Source: Victivallis vadensis
GTDB lineage: Bacteria > Verrucomicrobiota > Kiritimatiellia > UBA8416 > CAMCYG01
Length of the DNA stretch: 45,998 bases
Assembly: GCA_945883775.1 (NCBI GenBank)
Contig: CAMCYG010000006.1
Coordinates: forward strand, 1 to 45,998
Direction: 5' to 3'
In this document: piece by piece, positions 17,546 to 27,856 of the stretch
How the letters are laid out: each line of letters starts with the position of its first letter
Numbering within the stretch: position 1 is the stretch's first letter
Made by a program: the position numbers and the translations under genes
Notes under the pieces: generated by a model
Told to the model about the DNA's origin: nothing
The model's input: the letters and a program-made list of their open reading frames with translations, nothing else
Databases searched by the model: none

Positions 17546-17816
17546 AATCAAGCTTACAAGAGAATTTACGATAAAGAACCAGTTCGGTATACATGCGCGT
17601 CCTGCTGCATTATTTGTCAAGCTGGCTTCACGGTATGATTCTGAATTGATAATCGAAAAAGATAATAACAAGGTTTCTGGCAAGAGCATAATGGGATTGC
17701 TGACGATAGAGGCTTCATTTGGGAGCAAGCTTAAAGTCACGGCCGAAGGGCATGATGCCAAGGAGCTGTTGGACGAGTTGGAGGCTCTAGTAGATAGCAA
17801 ATTTGAAGAGGAGTAA
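17520..17816 (+). CDS. ptsH: Phosphocarrier protein HPr
   Basis: FGIHARPAALFV (active His) and KVSGKSIMGLLTIEA (regulatory Ser); start uncertain (17520 or 17538). Confidence 0.93.
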   Translation: MEAKTAVSKIKLTREFTIKNQFGIHARPAALFVKLASRYDSELIIEKDNNKVSGKSIMGLLTIEASFGSKLKVTAEGHDAKELLDELEALVDSKFEEE

Positions 17817-17820
17817 CCAG

Positions 17821-19599
17821 ATGTCTTCGGCCGAGAAGGTGAGCTCTGTTCAGATAGTCTTGCACGGAATCGGGGTATCGCCTGGAGTAGTGTTCGGTCC
17901 TGCCTTTCTTCTGTCATCACGGGCTCTGCAGGTTATAGAGTATAACATAGCAGAGAACGAGATCGACTTGCACATATCCCGTTTCGAGGATGCCATAATC
18001 GAGACACGTAAGCAGATTAAGAAGCTTCAGAATAATCTGGAGAAGCTCAGCGACATTCACGACGCCAGTATTCTGGATGCGCATCTTATGGTCCTGGATG
18101 ATATGACATTTATCGAGGACGTGGTTAACACTGTCAGGCGCGACAGAAAGAACATCGAATTTGTGGTTAATCTTGTTTCTGAGAAATATGCCCAAGTGCT
18201 GGCCGCAGTTAATGACGATTATCTCAGGGAAAGGGTAGCGGACGTAAAAGATGTCGCGCGGCGGTTGATGAGGATTCTGTCCGGAGATTTTGACAATGCA
18301 CTGCATGATCTCAAGCATAAGCATATTATTGTAAGCGCCGACCTTGCGCCCTCAGAAACGGCTTCGCTCAGGAAGGATATGGTCCTTGGCTTTGTAACGA
18401 ACATGGGCAGTCCGACTTCGCATACCGCCGTGATGGCCCGTGCGCTGGAGATACCTGCGATAGTTGCTCTAAAAAATGTCACAGAGAACGTTAAGAACGG
18501 CGATCAGATTCTCATAGACGGCAATAAGGGTGTGCTGATCATTAATCCAGATGAGGATCAGCTCGAGAAATACGGAAAGCTGTCTGAATTCAGGAAGAGC
18601 ATAGAGCGTGGGCTCGCCAACCTTAAGCTTCAGCCGGCCAGGACGATTGACGGCCGTAAGATTACATTATGTGCTAATATTGAAGGAACCAGCGAACTTG
18701 ATTCCATAAAAGAACACGGTGCGGATGGGGTGGGGCTTTTTAGGACTGAGTACCTGTATCTTGCCCAGAACAAGAGGGTCAGCGAGGAAGACCAGATAGA
18801 GTCTTATGCCGATGCTGCAAATGCTGTCTTCCCTAATCATGTTATAATCAGGACATTCGACCTTGGCGGTGACAAGTATATTCCCGATGCGCATATAGCC
18901 AAAGAGGCCAATCCTTTCCTGGGTTGCAGATCTATAAGAATGTCTCTTCTTTATCCTGAAGAGTTTAAGAAGCAGTTGAGAGCGATCCTGCGCGCAAGCC
19001 ACAGGAAGAATGTCAAAATAATGTACCCCATGATTTCCAATGCGCAGGAGGTCGTGAAGGCTAACGAGCTGCTTGAGGAGGCGAAAGGCGAACTTCGCAG
19101 AAGCGGCGTTTCATTCGACGAGGAAATAGATGTTGGTGCGATGATAGAAATCCCTGCGGCAGCCCTTACAGCGGAGATAATAGCTGAACATGTCGACTTC
19201 TTCAGCCTTGGCACAAATGATCTTATTCAGTACACAGTGGCTGTTGACAGGGTGAATGAACGTGTGGCATACTTGTACGAACCTACTCATCTTGCCGTTC
19301 TTCGGCTTATACAGAGGACGATAGATGTTGGGCATAAGAATAATATCTGGGTCGGCATCTGCGGTGAGATGGCAGCTGATCCGGTGCTTACTCCTCTGCT
19401 GATAGGCATGGGTGTGGATGAGATGAGCGTTGCTCCTTCTATGGTGCCTTTGATAAAGGACGCCATAAGGAGTGTTTCGTACGAGCAATGCAAAGAGCTT
19501 GCGGAGAAGGCGATGGAGTGCAAGACGGCGGTGGAAGTGCTCAGCATATGCAGAAAGATGCTGAAGGACGTGGCGCCTGAATTGTTGGAATTGACATAA
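17821..19599 (+). CDS. ptsI: PTS enzyme I (phosphoenolpyruvate-protein phosphotransferase)
   Basis: GSPTSHTAVMARALEIPAIV, GADGVGLFRTEYLYL, FDLGGDKYIP, DFFSLGTNDLIQYTVAVDR, GICGEMA. Confidence 0.96.
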   Translation: MSSAEKVSSVQIVLHGIGVSPGVVFGPAFLLSSRALQVIEYNIAENEIDLHISRFEDAIIETRKQIKKLQNNLEKLSDIHDASILDAHLMVLDDMTFIEDVVNTVRRDRKNIEFVVNLVSEKYAQVLAAVNDDYLRERVADVKDVARRLMRILSGDFDNALHDLKHKHIIVSADLAPSETASLRKDMVLGFVTNMGSPTSHTAVMARALEIPAIVALKNVTENVKNGDQILIDGNKGVLIINPDEDQLEKYGKLSEFRKSIERGLANLKLQPARTIDGRKITLCANIEGTSELDSIKEHGADGVGLFRTEYLYLAQNKRVSEEDQIESYADAANAVFPNHVIIRTFDLGGDKYIPDAHIAKEANPFLGCRSIRMSLLYPEEFKKQLRAILRASHRKNVKIMYPMISNAQEVVKANELLEEAKGELRRSGVSFDEEIDVGAMIEIPAAALTAEIIAEHVDFFSLGTNDLIQYTVAVDRVNERVAYLYEPTHLAVLRLIQRTIDVGHKNNIWVGICGEMAADPVLTPLLIGMGVDEMSVAPSMVPLIKDAIRSVSYEQCKELAEKAMECKTAVEVLSICRKMLKDVAPELLELT

Positions 19600-19632
19600 T
19601 TGAGTATATAAATACAACTGGAGGATAGTGTT

Positions 19633-20805
19633 ATGATGAAGAAGGGAAGAATGGTTTTTACATCCGAATCTGTAACCGAAGGGCATCCTGACAAAGTTGC
19701 CGATGGTATATCTGATGCAGTGCTTGATGCTCATCTCAAGCTGGATAAGCGCTCACGCGTTGCCTGTGAGACATTAGTCAGCACCGGCATGGTGGTGATA
19801 GCAGGAGAGATCACCAGTACCGGCATGGTCAATTATGCAGACGTGGCCAGGGATAAGATCCGCAGGATTGGTTACAACAATCCTGATGACGGTTTCAGCG
19901 CAGATTCATGCGCGGTATTTGTAACAGTAGGAACACAGTCGCCTGATATTTCACAGGGCGTTACAGCTGGCAAGGGACTCTTCAAGGATCAGGGCGCCGG
20001 TGATCAGGGAATGATGTTCGGCTATGCCTGCAATGAGACGAAGGAATTAATGCCTATGCCTATCATGTATTCGCATAAGCTCTGCCGGCAGCTCAGCGCA
20101 GTCAGGAAGAGTGGTAAAGTTCCTTTCTTCAAACCCGACGGCAAGTCTCAAGTCACAATCATGTACGAGGATGGAAAACCTGTAGGAATCGACACGATTG
20201 TTGTGTCAACACAGCATGATGCATCAGCGAGCTACAAAAAGGTCCGTGACGCGGTTATGGACGAGGTCATCAGCAAGGTCATTCCTGCGAGGATGATGAC
20301 AAGCAAGACAAGGTATTTTGTGAATCCGACCGGCCGGTTTGTTGTGGGAGGTCCGCATGGTGATTCAGGCCTCACAGGGCGTAAGATCATTGTGGATACA
20401 TACGGCGGAATGGGCAGGCACGGCGGTGGCGCCTTCTCGGGTAAGGACCCGTCGAAAGTCGACAGGAGCGCCTGCTACATGGCACGTTACATCGCCAAAA
20501 ACATAGTGGCCGCGAAACTGGCCGATAGGTGTGAGGTTCAACTCGCTTATGCAATAGGCTATCCTGACCCGGTTTCAGTGCTTGTCGATACCTTCGGAAC
20601 ATCAAGCGTTCCGGAGTTGAAGATAGAGAGGGCGGTAAGGAAAGTATTTGGATTGCGGCCAGCCGAGATCATTGATCAGTTGAAACTCATGCGTCCGATA
20701 TATGAGCCGACATCGTCCTATGGTCATTTCGGCAGAACGACCGAGCTTGATACATTCACATGGGAGAAGACCAATAAGGTCGCGGCACTTAACGCTTCCG
20801 TTTAA
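19633..20805 (+). CDS. metK: S-adenosylmethionine synthetase
   Basis: [45 protein letters not shown]. Confidence 0.97.
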   Translation: MMKKGRMVFTSESVTEGHPDKVADGISDAVLDAHLKLDKRSRVACETLVSTGMVVIAGEITSTGMVNYADVARDKIRRIGYNNPDDGFSADSCAVFVTVGTQSPDISQGVTAGKGLFKDQGAGDQGMMFGYACNETKELMPMPIMYSHKLCRQLSAVRKSGKVPFFKPDGKSQVTIMYEDGKPVGIDTIVVSTQHDASASYKKVRDAVMDEVISKVIPARMMTSKTRYFVNPTGRFVVGGPHGDSGLTGRKIIVDTYGGMGRHGGGAFSGKDPSKVDRSACYMARYIAKNIVAAKLADRCEVQLAYAIGYPDPVSVLVDTFGTSSVPELKIERAVRKVFGLRPAEIIDQLKLMRPIYEPTSSYGHFGRTTELDTFTWEKTNKVAALNASV

Positions 20806-20838
20806 TATCTCTGGAAATACAAGGAAGGACATTTCAGT

Positions 20839-22251
20839 ATGGCAGCCAAGAAAAACAATAAAGATTATGTGATTGCGGATATTTCGCTGGCCAGACTCGG
20901 CCACGATGAGATGACTCTAGCCAAGGAGGAAATGCCCGGGCTGAAAAACATATGCCTGGAATTCGGCAAGAGCAAGCCGCTTAAGGGTGCGCGGGTCAGC
21001 GGTTCGTTGCACATGACTATACAGACGGCAGTGTTGATAGATACGTTGAAGAGCCTCGGAGCGGATGTCAGGTGGGCGAGTTGCAATATATACTCTACGC
21101 AGGATCATGCCGCTTCTGCCATAGCTGATTTGGGTATTCCGGTTTTTGCAAAGAAAGGCGAAACACTGGAAGAATACTGGGATTATACCGATCGTATGCT
21201 TGACTGGGGTGGCGGTAAGGGCCCGAACATGATTGTCGACGATGGCGGCGATGCCACACTCTTCATTCATCTTGGCTATGCTGCCGAGAACGATCCTTCT
21301 GTTCTGAACAAAAAGCCGGAAAGCCATGAGGAGAAGGTTCTACTTGCACAGCTCAAGAAAGCGGTTAAAAAGAATAAAGGCCGTTTCCATCGGATGGTCA
21401 AGGATATCAGGGGTGTTTCTGAGGAGACAACAACGGGCGTTCACAGATTGTACAGGATGCATGAGAAGGGCGAGTTGCTGTTCCCTGCATTCAATGTGAA
21501 TGATGCGGTTACCAAGTCGAAGTTCGATAATCTGTATGGCTGCAGGCATTCGCTTGTAGACGGTATTGCCAGGGCTACTGATGTTATGATCGCAGGCAAG
21601 GTCTGCGTTGTTGCGGGCTATGGCGATGTGGGTAAGGGTTGCTGTCAGGCTCTGCGCGGACAGGGGGCCAGAGTGATAGTAACAGAGATAGACCCGATCT
21701 GTGCCTTGCAGGCTCTTATGGAAGGCTATACGGTAATGCCCATGGATGAGGCTTGTCTCATAGGCGATATATTCGTAACCTCAACCGGCTGTTGCGATGT
21801 CATTACGGAAAAGCATATGAGGAAGATGAAGGATCTCGCGATAGTGTGCAACATCGGCCATTTCGACAGCGAGATACAGATCGAGAGCATGATGAAGTAC
21901 AAGTGGCATGAGATGAAGCCGCAGGTCGACATTGTGACTATGCCTGGGGGCAAACGTTTGATCATTCTGGCCAAGGGCCGGCTGGTTAATCTGGGTTGTG
22001 CCACAGGGCATCCTAGTTTCGTAATGTCCAACAGCTTCACATGCCAGACCATGGCGCAGATAGAGCTGTTTACTAAATACGGCAAATATAAACCCGGAGT
22101 TTACGTACTGCCCAAGCTTCTTGATGAGAAGGTGGCTAAACTGCATGTCGACAAGCTTGGCGCAAAGCTTGAGACTTTATCCACCAAACAGGCGGATTAC
22201 CTGGGCGTTAGTAGAAAAGGTCCATTTAAGCTTGATACCTACAGGTATTAA
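20839..22251 (+). CDS. ahcY: Adenosylhomocysteinase
   Basis: [44 protein letters not shown]-terminal LDTYRY. Confidence 0.96.
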   Translation: MAAKKNNKDYVIADISLARLGHDEMTLAKEEMPGLKNICLEFGKSKPLKGARVSGSLHMTIQTAVLIDTLKSLGADVRWASCNIYSTQDHAASAIADLGIPVFAKKGETLEEYWDYTDRMLDWGGGKGPNMIVDDGGDATLFIHLGYAAENDPSVLNKKPESHEEKVLLAQLKKAVKKNKGRFHRMVKDIRGVSEETTTGVHRLYRMHEKGELLFPAFNVNDAVTKSKFDNLYGCRHSLVDGIARATDVMIAGKVCVVAGYGDVGKGCCQALRGQGARVIVTEIDPICALQALMEGYTVMPMDEACLIGDIFVTSTGCCDVITEKHMRKMKDLAIVCNIGHFDSEIQIESMMKYKWHEMKPQVDIVTMPGGKRLIILAKGRLVNLGCATGHPSFVMSNSFTCQTMAQIELFTKYGKYKPGVYVLPKLLDEKVAKLHVDKLGAKLETLSTKQADYLGVSRKGPFKLDTYRY

Positions 22252-22318
22252 GATCGATAGTTTAATGTTGATGTTATAGTGGTTTTTGGTATTTTTAGCG
22301 GAAATCTAGGAGGTGTTC

Positions 22319-23743
22319 ATGAGTTCTGTATGGAAAAAGTATGCTGTTGCAGTTTTTGCGTTGCTGATGTTTACAGGAGTAAGAAATTCTGTTGCAGCAA
22401 TAGAGCCGGATAACGAGGCTAAATGGTATGTCAGCCCATTGATTGGATGGCATGATTTTGAAGGCGATGAGTGGGTGGATGACAGCGTCGTGATCGGCGC
22501 GCGTGTCGGCTATGATTGGACGGAGTGGTTAACACTGGAAGGTTGCATGCGGTTTATGCCGAGTGTTGACGGTCAGGATTTCGGCTATCAGATAGAGGAT
22601 ACAACAGGTGACAGGGTCATGGATATAAATCCAAATTATGCACCATACATTCCTGCTTCTGAAAGGACCGAAGGAAATGTTGTCACTCTAAATAAACTGG
22701 AAGCTTATACGGGCGAGACAAGTACGTGGGGCATGGGATTGTCTGCTGACGCGCTTTATCACTTTACCCGGTGGGAACGGCTTGATCCTTTCGTTTCGCT
22801 AGGAGTGGGCTTTAATTTCTACGGTGAGGATATAAATGATGATCCCGCCATTTTCTACGGTTCGGCGGGCTATGGTGTGATGTATCACTTCAATGACGAG
22901 TGGGGCGCACGGGTTGATGGGCGGTATTATTTCTCGCCTAATGAGACAGAAAACAATTCGTCCTTGGATGCGGGCGTAGTGTGGTACTGGGATGCGAACG
23001 TTCCATATAAGATGCTGGCAACTGGCGGCCCTCAAGACAGTGATGGGGATGGATTGCTTGATGCCGAGGAGCTTGAGTTGGGCACAAATCCTTATGATCC
23101 CGACACGGACAAAGATGATTTGAAAGATGGACCAGAGGTCAAGACATATAAGACTGATCCTCTGAATAAGGATACTGACATGGATATGCTGACTGACGGG
23201 CAGGAAGTGTTGAAGTATGCTACTGACCCGATTAAAGCGGATACGGATGATGGCGGTGTTATCGATGGACACGAAGTTCTCGAAGACGGAACCAATCCTT
23301 TAGAGAAGTCAGATGATCTGATGCTCTTCACTCTTTATATACAGTTTGATTATGACAAATCCGAGGTAAAGCCTCAGTATCATAACCAGATAGATGTGAT
23401 TGCCAAGGTCATGAGCAGACATCCCGGTTCAACAGCCACGGTTGAGGGGCATGCGGATCAGACTAAAAAGTCCACCGAACGACATAATAAGAAGCTGTCG
23501 CAGGAGCGGGCGCAATCTGTGGCAAACTATATTTCCAAGATTCCAGGCAGAAGCGTCTCAAAAGACCGTCTGTCGGCAGTTGGTTATGGTTATTCCAGGC
23601 CTAAGGTGAAGCCTGATCTGATCAACGGAAACCCTGAGAACAGACGCGTTGATGTATATATCAAAGGCGCAAATGGCGATAGGGGAGAGGCGCTCCCAGA
23701 GGCTCCGTCAGCTCCCGCTCCGGAAAAGCCAGAGAATAAGTAG
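22319..23743 (+). CDS. OmpA-family protein with beta-barrel, thrombospondin type-3-like calcium repeats and C-terminal OmpA peptidoglycan-binding domain
   Basis: Signal peptide; DSDGDGLLDAEELELGTNPYDPDTDKDDLKDGPEV repeats; FDYDKSEVKPQ...VEGHADQTKKSTERHNKKLSQERAQSV...NRRVDV. Confidence 0.9.
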   Translation: MSSVWKKYAVAVFALLMFTGVRNSVAAIEPDNEAKWYVSPLIGWHDFEGDEWVDDSVVIGARVGYDWTEWLTLEGCMRFMPSVDGQDFGYQIEDTTGDRVMDINPNYAPYIPASERTEGNVVTLNKLEAYTGETSTWGMGLSADALYHFTRWERLDPFVSLGVGFNFYGEDINDDPAIFYGSAGYGVMYHFNDEWGARVDGRYYFSPNETENNSSLDAGVVWYWDANVPYKMLATGGPQDSDGDGLLDAEELELGTNPYDPDTDKDDLKDGPEVKTYKTDPLNKDTDMDMLTDGQEVLKYATDPIKADTDDGGVIDGHEVLEDGTNPLEKSDDLMLFTLYIQFDYDKSEVKPQYHNQIDVIAKVMSRHPGSTATVEGHADQTKKSTERHNKKLSQERAQSVANYISKIPGRSVSKDRLSAVGYGYSRPKVKPDLINGNPENRRVDVYIKGANGDRGEALPEAPSAPAPEKPENK

Positions 23744-23765
23744 CAGTTTCAATATTTGCAAAGAT

Positions 23766-23800
23766 GATACGGCCGGTGTAAACCGGCCGTATCCTTTTGT
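23766..23800 (+). terminator. Rho-independent terminator after the OmpA gene
   Basis: 11-bp perfect stem gatacggccgg / ccggccgtatc followed by cttttgt. Confidence 0.85.
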
Positions 23801-23924
23801 AGACAGATGGTGACCGTAGGAATACAATGTCTGGTATGTTTAGCTCAGGTCTTGTCAAGAAAAGGCGCTTTTAGATTGCCAAGGAAAGAGCTAGGGTATA
23901 ACTTTAAATCTAAGGGGTTAGTAA

Positions 23925-24200
23925 ATGCCGACTTACGAGTATAAGTGTGAGAAATGCGGGCATGGTTTTGAACATTTTCAGAACATGTCAGATAAACGGC
24001 TCTCAAAGTGCCCAAAGTGCCGCGGGAAGTTAAAGCGGTTGTTGGGCGCCGGAGCAGGTATAATATTTAAGGGAAGTGGTTTCTATCAAACCGACTATGT
24101 GAAGAAGGCCCAGCCTTCTGTCGCCAGCGAAGATTCAGGCAGTAAGGCCAAATCTGAAGCGAAGGTTCAATCCAAAAAAGAAAGGCCGGGTTCGTCATGA
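23925..24200 (+). CDS. FmdB-family putative zinc-ribbon regulatory protein
   Basis: MPTYEYKCEKCGHGFEHFQNMSDKRLSKCPKCRGKLKRLLGAGAGIIFKGSGFYQTDY. Confidence 0.92.
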   Translation: MPTYEYKCEKCGHGFEHFQNMSDKRLSKCPKCRGKLKRLLGAGAGIIFKGSGFYQTDYVKKAQPSVASEDSGSKAKSEAKVQSKKERPGSS

Positions 24201-24883
24201 TCATATGCCCAAAGTGCGGAGCTGAGAATCAGCTTGGACGTGTATTCTGCGGAGGCTGTAGTTCTAAATTGGATCTAGATAGCATTAGTAGGCAGAACAT
24301 ATCGGATATGACTAAGGTCAGCTGGATCAGTCAGAACTGGAAGATGTTTCTGGTCATTCCGCTCGTCCTGCTGGTTGTCATTTTGGGATTGGCCTTCTGG
24401 CCTTCTGTTGATGAGATTGGTCAGAAAGGCACGCCAGGCGGATCGAAACGTGTGGAGAATGCATTGAGGATGCTCGGAAATCTGCGTGTCGGCCAGGTGT
24501 ATCCTCTACAGGAAATGAGAGAGCAGGACGTCAATGGATATATCGAGTATGCAAAAAAAGAGTTTGGGGCAACATTCCTTAGAGTTCAGCTGCTTCCCGG
24601 TGTGACCGTGGTCAAATTGGTGAAACCTCTCTTTAAAGACATAAAGATCGGCTCGCGGCTGTTCTCTCCGAAATTGTCATTTACTGTTTATTATATGCCG
24701 ATATCAGGAAAGCTTGTGTCCAGAAAAGCGACAATGGGACATCTACCGTTGGGGCCGCTAAAGGGATTGGCAAATGGCGTGATAGCAGGTTACGTTGCTT
24801 CCGCAAGTGAGCTTTTAGTTCTAAACGGTGCGACGGAAATAAAGATCGATCAGGGCAAGGTTGCGATTACGGTTAAGAAATGA
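24197..24883 (+). CDS. Zinc-ribbon, single-TM protein of unknown function
   Basis: MIICPKCGAENQLGRVFCGGCSSKLD zinc ribbon, then TM FLVIPLVLLVVILGLAFWP; overlaps neighbours by 4 bp (ATGA). Confidence 0.7.
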   Translation: MIICPKCGAENQLGRVFCGGCSSKLDLDSISRQNISDMTKVSWISQNWKMFLVIPLVLLVVILGLAFWPSVDEIGQKGTPGGSKRVENALRMLGNLRVGQVYPLQEMREQDVNGYIEYAKKEFGATFLRVQLLPGVTVVKLVKPLFKDIKIGSRLFSPKLSFTVYYMPISGKLVSRKATMGHLPLGPLKGLANGVIAGYVASASELLVLNGATEIKIDQGKVAITVKK

Positions 24884-26217
24884 TGCTTGGATTGCTAACC
24901 GGTACATGTGCCAGTATCTATTTTAGATTTAAGACGCTGCTTAACTGCCAGCAATTGCCTCGAATTTTTCGAGTTCATTCAAAATGGCATCTGAAGTACA
25001 CGGTGCTGAGTGTGGTGAGTTTATTCCTTGCAGGTGATCCTCTTCTGTTCAAAGAGACGATGCAGGACTTTAAGCCGGTTTCTAAGGGGAAGCCCATGCT
25101 TAACAAGAGCTCAACCCGGCGCTTTCATATCTATGGTTCGGATTCTGTCTTGAATCAAAAAATTGCAATGCTGTGCGAGGATGTTGCTTCAGGGGTCGAG
25201 CGATATCTGAGCTTGCAAGTGCCCGCTGGTCCTGGGGTGTTCAAAGTATTCCTGCATTCAGATGAAGAGGTTGACTCCGGTCGTTGTATAACTGCAGCAG
25301 AAATGGCAGATAATAAGGTTTGTTACACCATTCGGCTGGTCAATGTTGATGGAATAGAAGACGTTGATTTAATCAGATGTCTTGTGCGGCAATTGCTCAA
25401 TTGTCTGATTTATTCCCATATCCCGCAGGATAGAGTTGGCAATATGCGAATTGATTTGAAGGGCGTGCTATTACGGGATCTTGCGCCTTCATATATTGTC
25501 GAAGGTCTGCTTGGTAACATTCTGCCAGGTGCCAGAGCCCAAGCCGCCGCAGACGTGCTTGTCAGATGGCGTGATGGCAATCTTTCTGACTTGGACCGTT
25601 TGCTGGCGTTACCTCTCAATTCAACTGGGACTAATATTGTTTCTGATGTCAGCGCTGATCAAGCTGTTTCTACGCTTTTTCTGGATTGGATCAAAGGGTG
25701 GGATAGGAGTGGGGTCATTTTGCAGAGGCTGACCGCTGTTTATGCGAACAAGAGTTTTGTGACAACGGAAGATATCAGGATGTTAAATCCTAAGTTCAAG
25801 GGCTGGCAGGATTTGGTGCTTGAATGGGACAAGTACCTTTTAGGCAGACGGCGCTCAGTCCTCAATCCTGGGTCGTTCGATCGCGAGTCTATGGACAATT
25901 TTCGGAACCAGCTCGTGATATATCCTGGGCTTACAGGTATTCCGGCTGAAGACATGAAGGGAAGAGAGTGTTTATTTCTCTCGGACATCATCCCTTTGAA
26001 AAATAAGGACTGGGTAAAGGATTTTGCTGAAAGCAAAAGGGTTTCCCTGTGCTTGATTTCTGCCGGCAGAGGTGCAGAAATGCAGGACCTTGCCGAGGTA
26101 TATGGCGAATTCTTTGAATCGCTGGGTAACCGTGCAAGAGACTCAAAATTACGTAAATTGCTTGCCTTGGCGGAGGCGAAATTGAAGAAGATTTCAGATT
26201 CGCTGGAGAAGGAATGA
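24880..26217 (+). CDS. Uncharacterised 445-aa protein, possibly a degenerate gluzincin-like (peptidase MA-type) fold
   Basis: Long ORF coupled to the preceding gene by a 4-bp overlap; LIRCLVRQLLNCLIY ... APSYIVEGLLGNI has the layout of HExxH...W..EGLA but lacks the histidines. Confidence 0.5.
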   Translation: MMLGLLTGTCASIYFRFKTLLNCQQLPRIFRVHSKWHLKYTVLSVVSLFLAGDPLLFKETMQDFKPVSKGKPMLNKSSTRRFHIYGSDSVLNQKIAMLCEDVASGVERYLSLQVPAGPGVFKVFLHSDEEVDSGRCITAAEMADNKVCYTIRLVNVDGIEDVDLIRCLVRQLLNCLIYSHIPQDRVGNMRIDLKGVLLRDLAPSYIVEGLLGNILPGARAQAAADVLVRWRDGNLSDLDRLLALPLNSTGTNIVSDVSADQAVSTLFLDWIKGWDRSGVILQRLTAVYANKSFVTTEDIRMLNPKFKGWQDLVLEWDKYLLGRRRSVLNPGSFDRESMDNFRNQLVIYPGLTGIPAEDMKGRECLFLSDIIPLKNKDWVKDFAESKRVSLCLISAGRGAEMQDLAEVYGEFFESLGNRARDSKLRKLLALAEAKLKKISDSLEKE

Positions 26218-26235
26218 TAATAACAATGGGCTACG

Positions 26236-27747
26236 TTAAGCTGAATGCCAGGCTAGCGAACGAACCAATGCATTCTTCCATCGGTCATAAAGAATATTGC
26301 GAGTGTTTGGCTTGAGCTTGGGAACATATCTCGTTCTGATGGCAATTTGATCTGTCAGTTCATGTATCCCGGACCAGAAACCGGTTGCAAGGCCGGCCAG
26401 GTATGCGGCTCCCATCGCGGTAGTTTCTGATACTCTGGGTACTTCGACCGGTACATTCAGTATGTCGGCCTGGAATTGCATCAGGAATCTGTTTGTAACA
26501 GCGCCCCCATCGACACGCAGTCTGCGCAGGCGGATCCCTGAATCTTTCTCCATGGCTTCCACGACATCTCTGGTCTGATAGCAAATGCTTTCAAGAGCAG
26601 CCCGTGCAATGTGATTTCTTTTTGTGCCTCTGGTCAGTCCGATTATCATGCCCCTTGCGTGCGGATCCCAGTAGGGGGCGCCAAGTCCGGTTAGAGCCGG
26701 AACGAAATATACTTCCTCGTTGGATGCTATGCTCCTCGCAAGCCCTTCTGTCTCAGAGGCCTGATTGATTATGCCAAGCCCATCTCTCAGCCATTGTATT
26801 GCGGCGCCTGTTGTGAATATGGAGCCCTCTATTGCGTATTGCACAGGTGCGCTGCCCAATCTCCACGCTATCGTTGTTAGCAGTCTATGTCGGCTCTTTA
26901 CTGGTGTGTTTCCTGTGTTCATTAATAAAAAGGAGCCGGTTCCGTAAGTGTTCTTGGCTGAGCCCGGTGTGTAACAGGTCTGGCCGAACAGGGCGGCCTG
27001 CTGATCCCCCGCGACCCCGGCAATGGGCACTCGTTTCCCGAAGAAGACTTTCGGGTCGGTTTCTCCTATGATTTTCGATGACGGGCAAATATCAGGAAGG
27101 ATGGCCGCTGGTATATCCAGTCTATTTAGTATGCTTTTGTCCCAGGCCAGCTTTCTGATGTTGTATAGCATTGTCCTGGAGGCGTTGGAGTAATCTGTAA
27201 CGTGACATGCTCCGCCAGTCAGCTTCCATATCAGCCAGGAATCGATTGTCCCGAAAGCCAGGTCTCCTTCAGCTGCCGCCTTTCCTGCGCCCTTTATGTT
27301 GTCCAGCATCCATCTCACTTTTGTTGCAGAGAAATAGGGGTCTATGAGTAATCCTGTCTTGTCCTGCCAGATTGGCTCCAACCTTTCCTGTCTCAGTTCA
27401 GCGCAGAGATCGGCGGTCCGTCTGTCCTGCCAGACAATGGCATTGCCGATGGGTCTGCCCGAATGCCTGTTCCATATCACGGAAGTCTCGCGCTGGTTTG
27501 TGATGCCTATGCTCGCTATCTGGTCAGCCGGGATGTTGGCCTTTTTTAAGGCGGTCTTGATTAAGCTTAAGGTCACAGTCCATATTTCTTCGGGATTGTG
27601 CTCAACCCAGCCAGGTTTCGGAAAGTACTGTGTAAATTCAGAGTAAGCTCTGCTTGCAACTCTGCATTTTCTGTTGAAAATGATTACTGTTGAACCGGTT
27701 GTGCCCTGATCGATTGCCAGTACGTATCTATTCTTGGTTTCAGTCAT
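26236..27747 (-). CDS. glpK: Glycerol kinase
   Basis: LAIDQGTTGSTVIIFN, GITNQRETSVIWNRHSGRPIGNAIVWQDRRT, GVAGDQQAALFGQTC, VDGGAVTNRFLMQFQADIL. Confidence 0.96.
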   Translation of the reverse strand: MTETKNRYVLAIDQGTTGSTVIIFNRKCRVASRAYSEFTQYFPKPGWVEHNPEEIWTVTLSLIKTALKKANIPADQIASIGITNQRETSVIWNRHSGRPIGNAIVWQDRRTADLCAELRQERLEPIWQDKTGLLIDPYFSATKVRWMLDNIKGAGKAAAEGDLAFGTIDSWLIWKLTGGACHVTDYSNASRTMLYNIRKLAWDKSILNRLDIPAAILPDICPSSKIIGETDPKVFFGKRVPIAGVAGDQQAALFGQTCYTPGSAKNTYGTGSFLLMNTGNTPVKSRHRLLTTIAWRLGSAPVQYAIEGSIFTTGAAIQWLRDGLGIINQASETEGLARSIASNEEVYFVPALTGLGAPYWDPHARGMIIGLTRGTKRNHIARAALESICYQTRDVVEAMEKDSGIRLRRLRVDGGAVTNRFLMQFQADILNVPVEVPRVSETTAMGAAYLAGLATGFWSGIHELTDQIAIRTRYVPKLKPNTRNILYDRWKNALVRSLAWHSA

Positions 27748-27856
27748 AATAAAATCCACAATTAGTTTGCAAGCAGGGTGATTAATTGTTAAGTATTAAA
27801 CGTTTTTTTTGTGGCAGTTGGAAGCTAAATGTAACAACAATAAACGCGGGGAGAGT

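Noticed and set aside
19599-19635. Possible SAM riboswitch before metK
   Set aside because: The gap is only about 35 bp and AT-rich, with no room or motif for a riboswitch.
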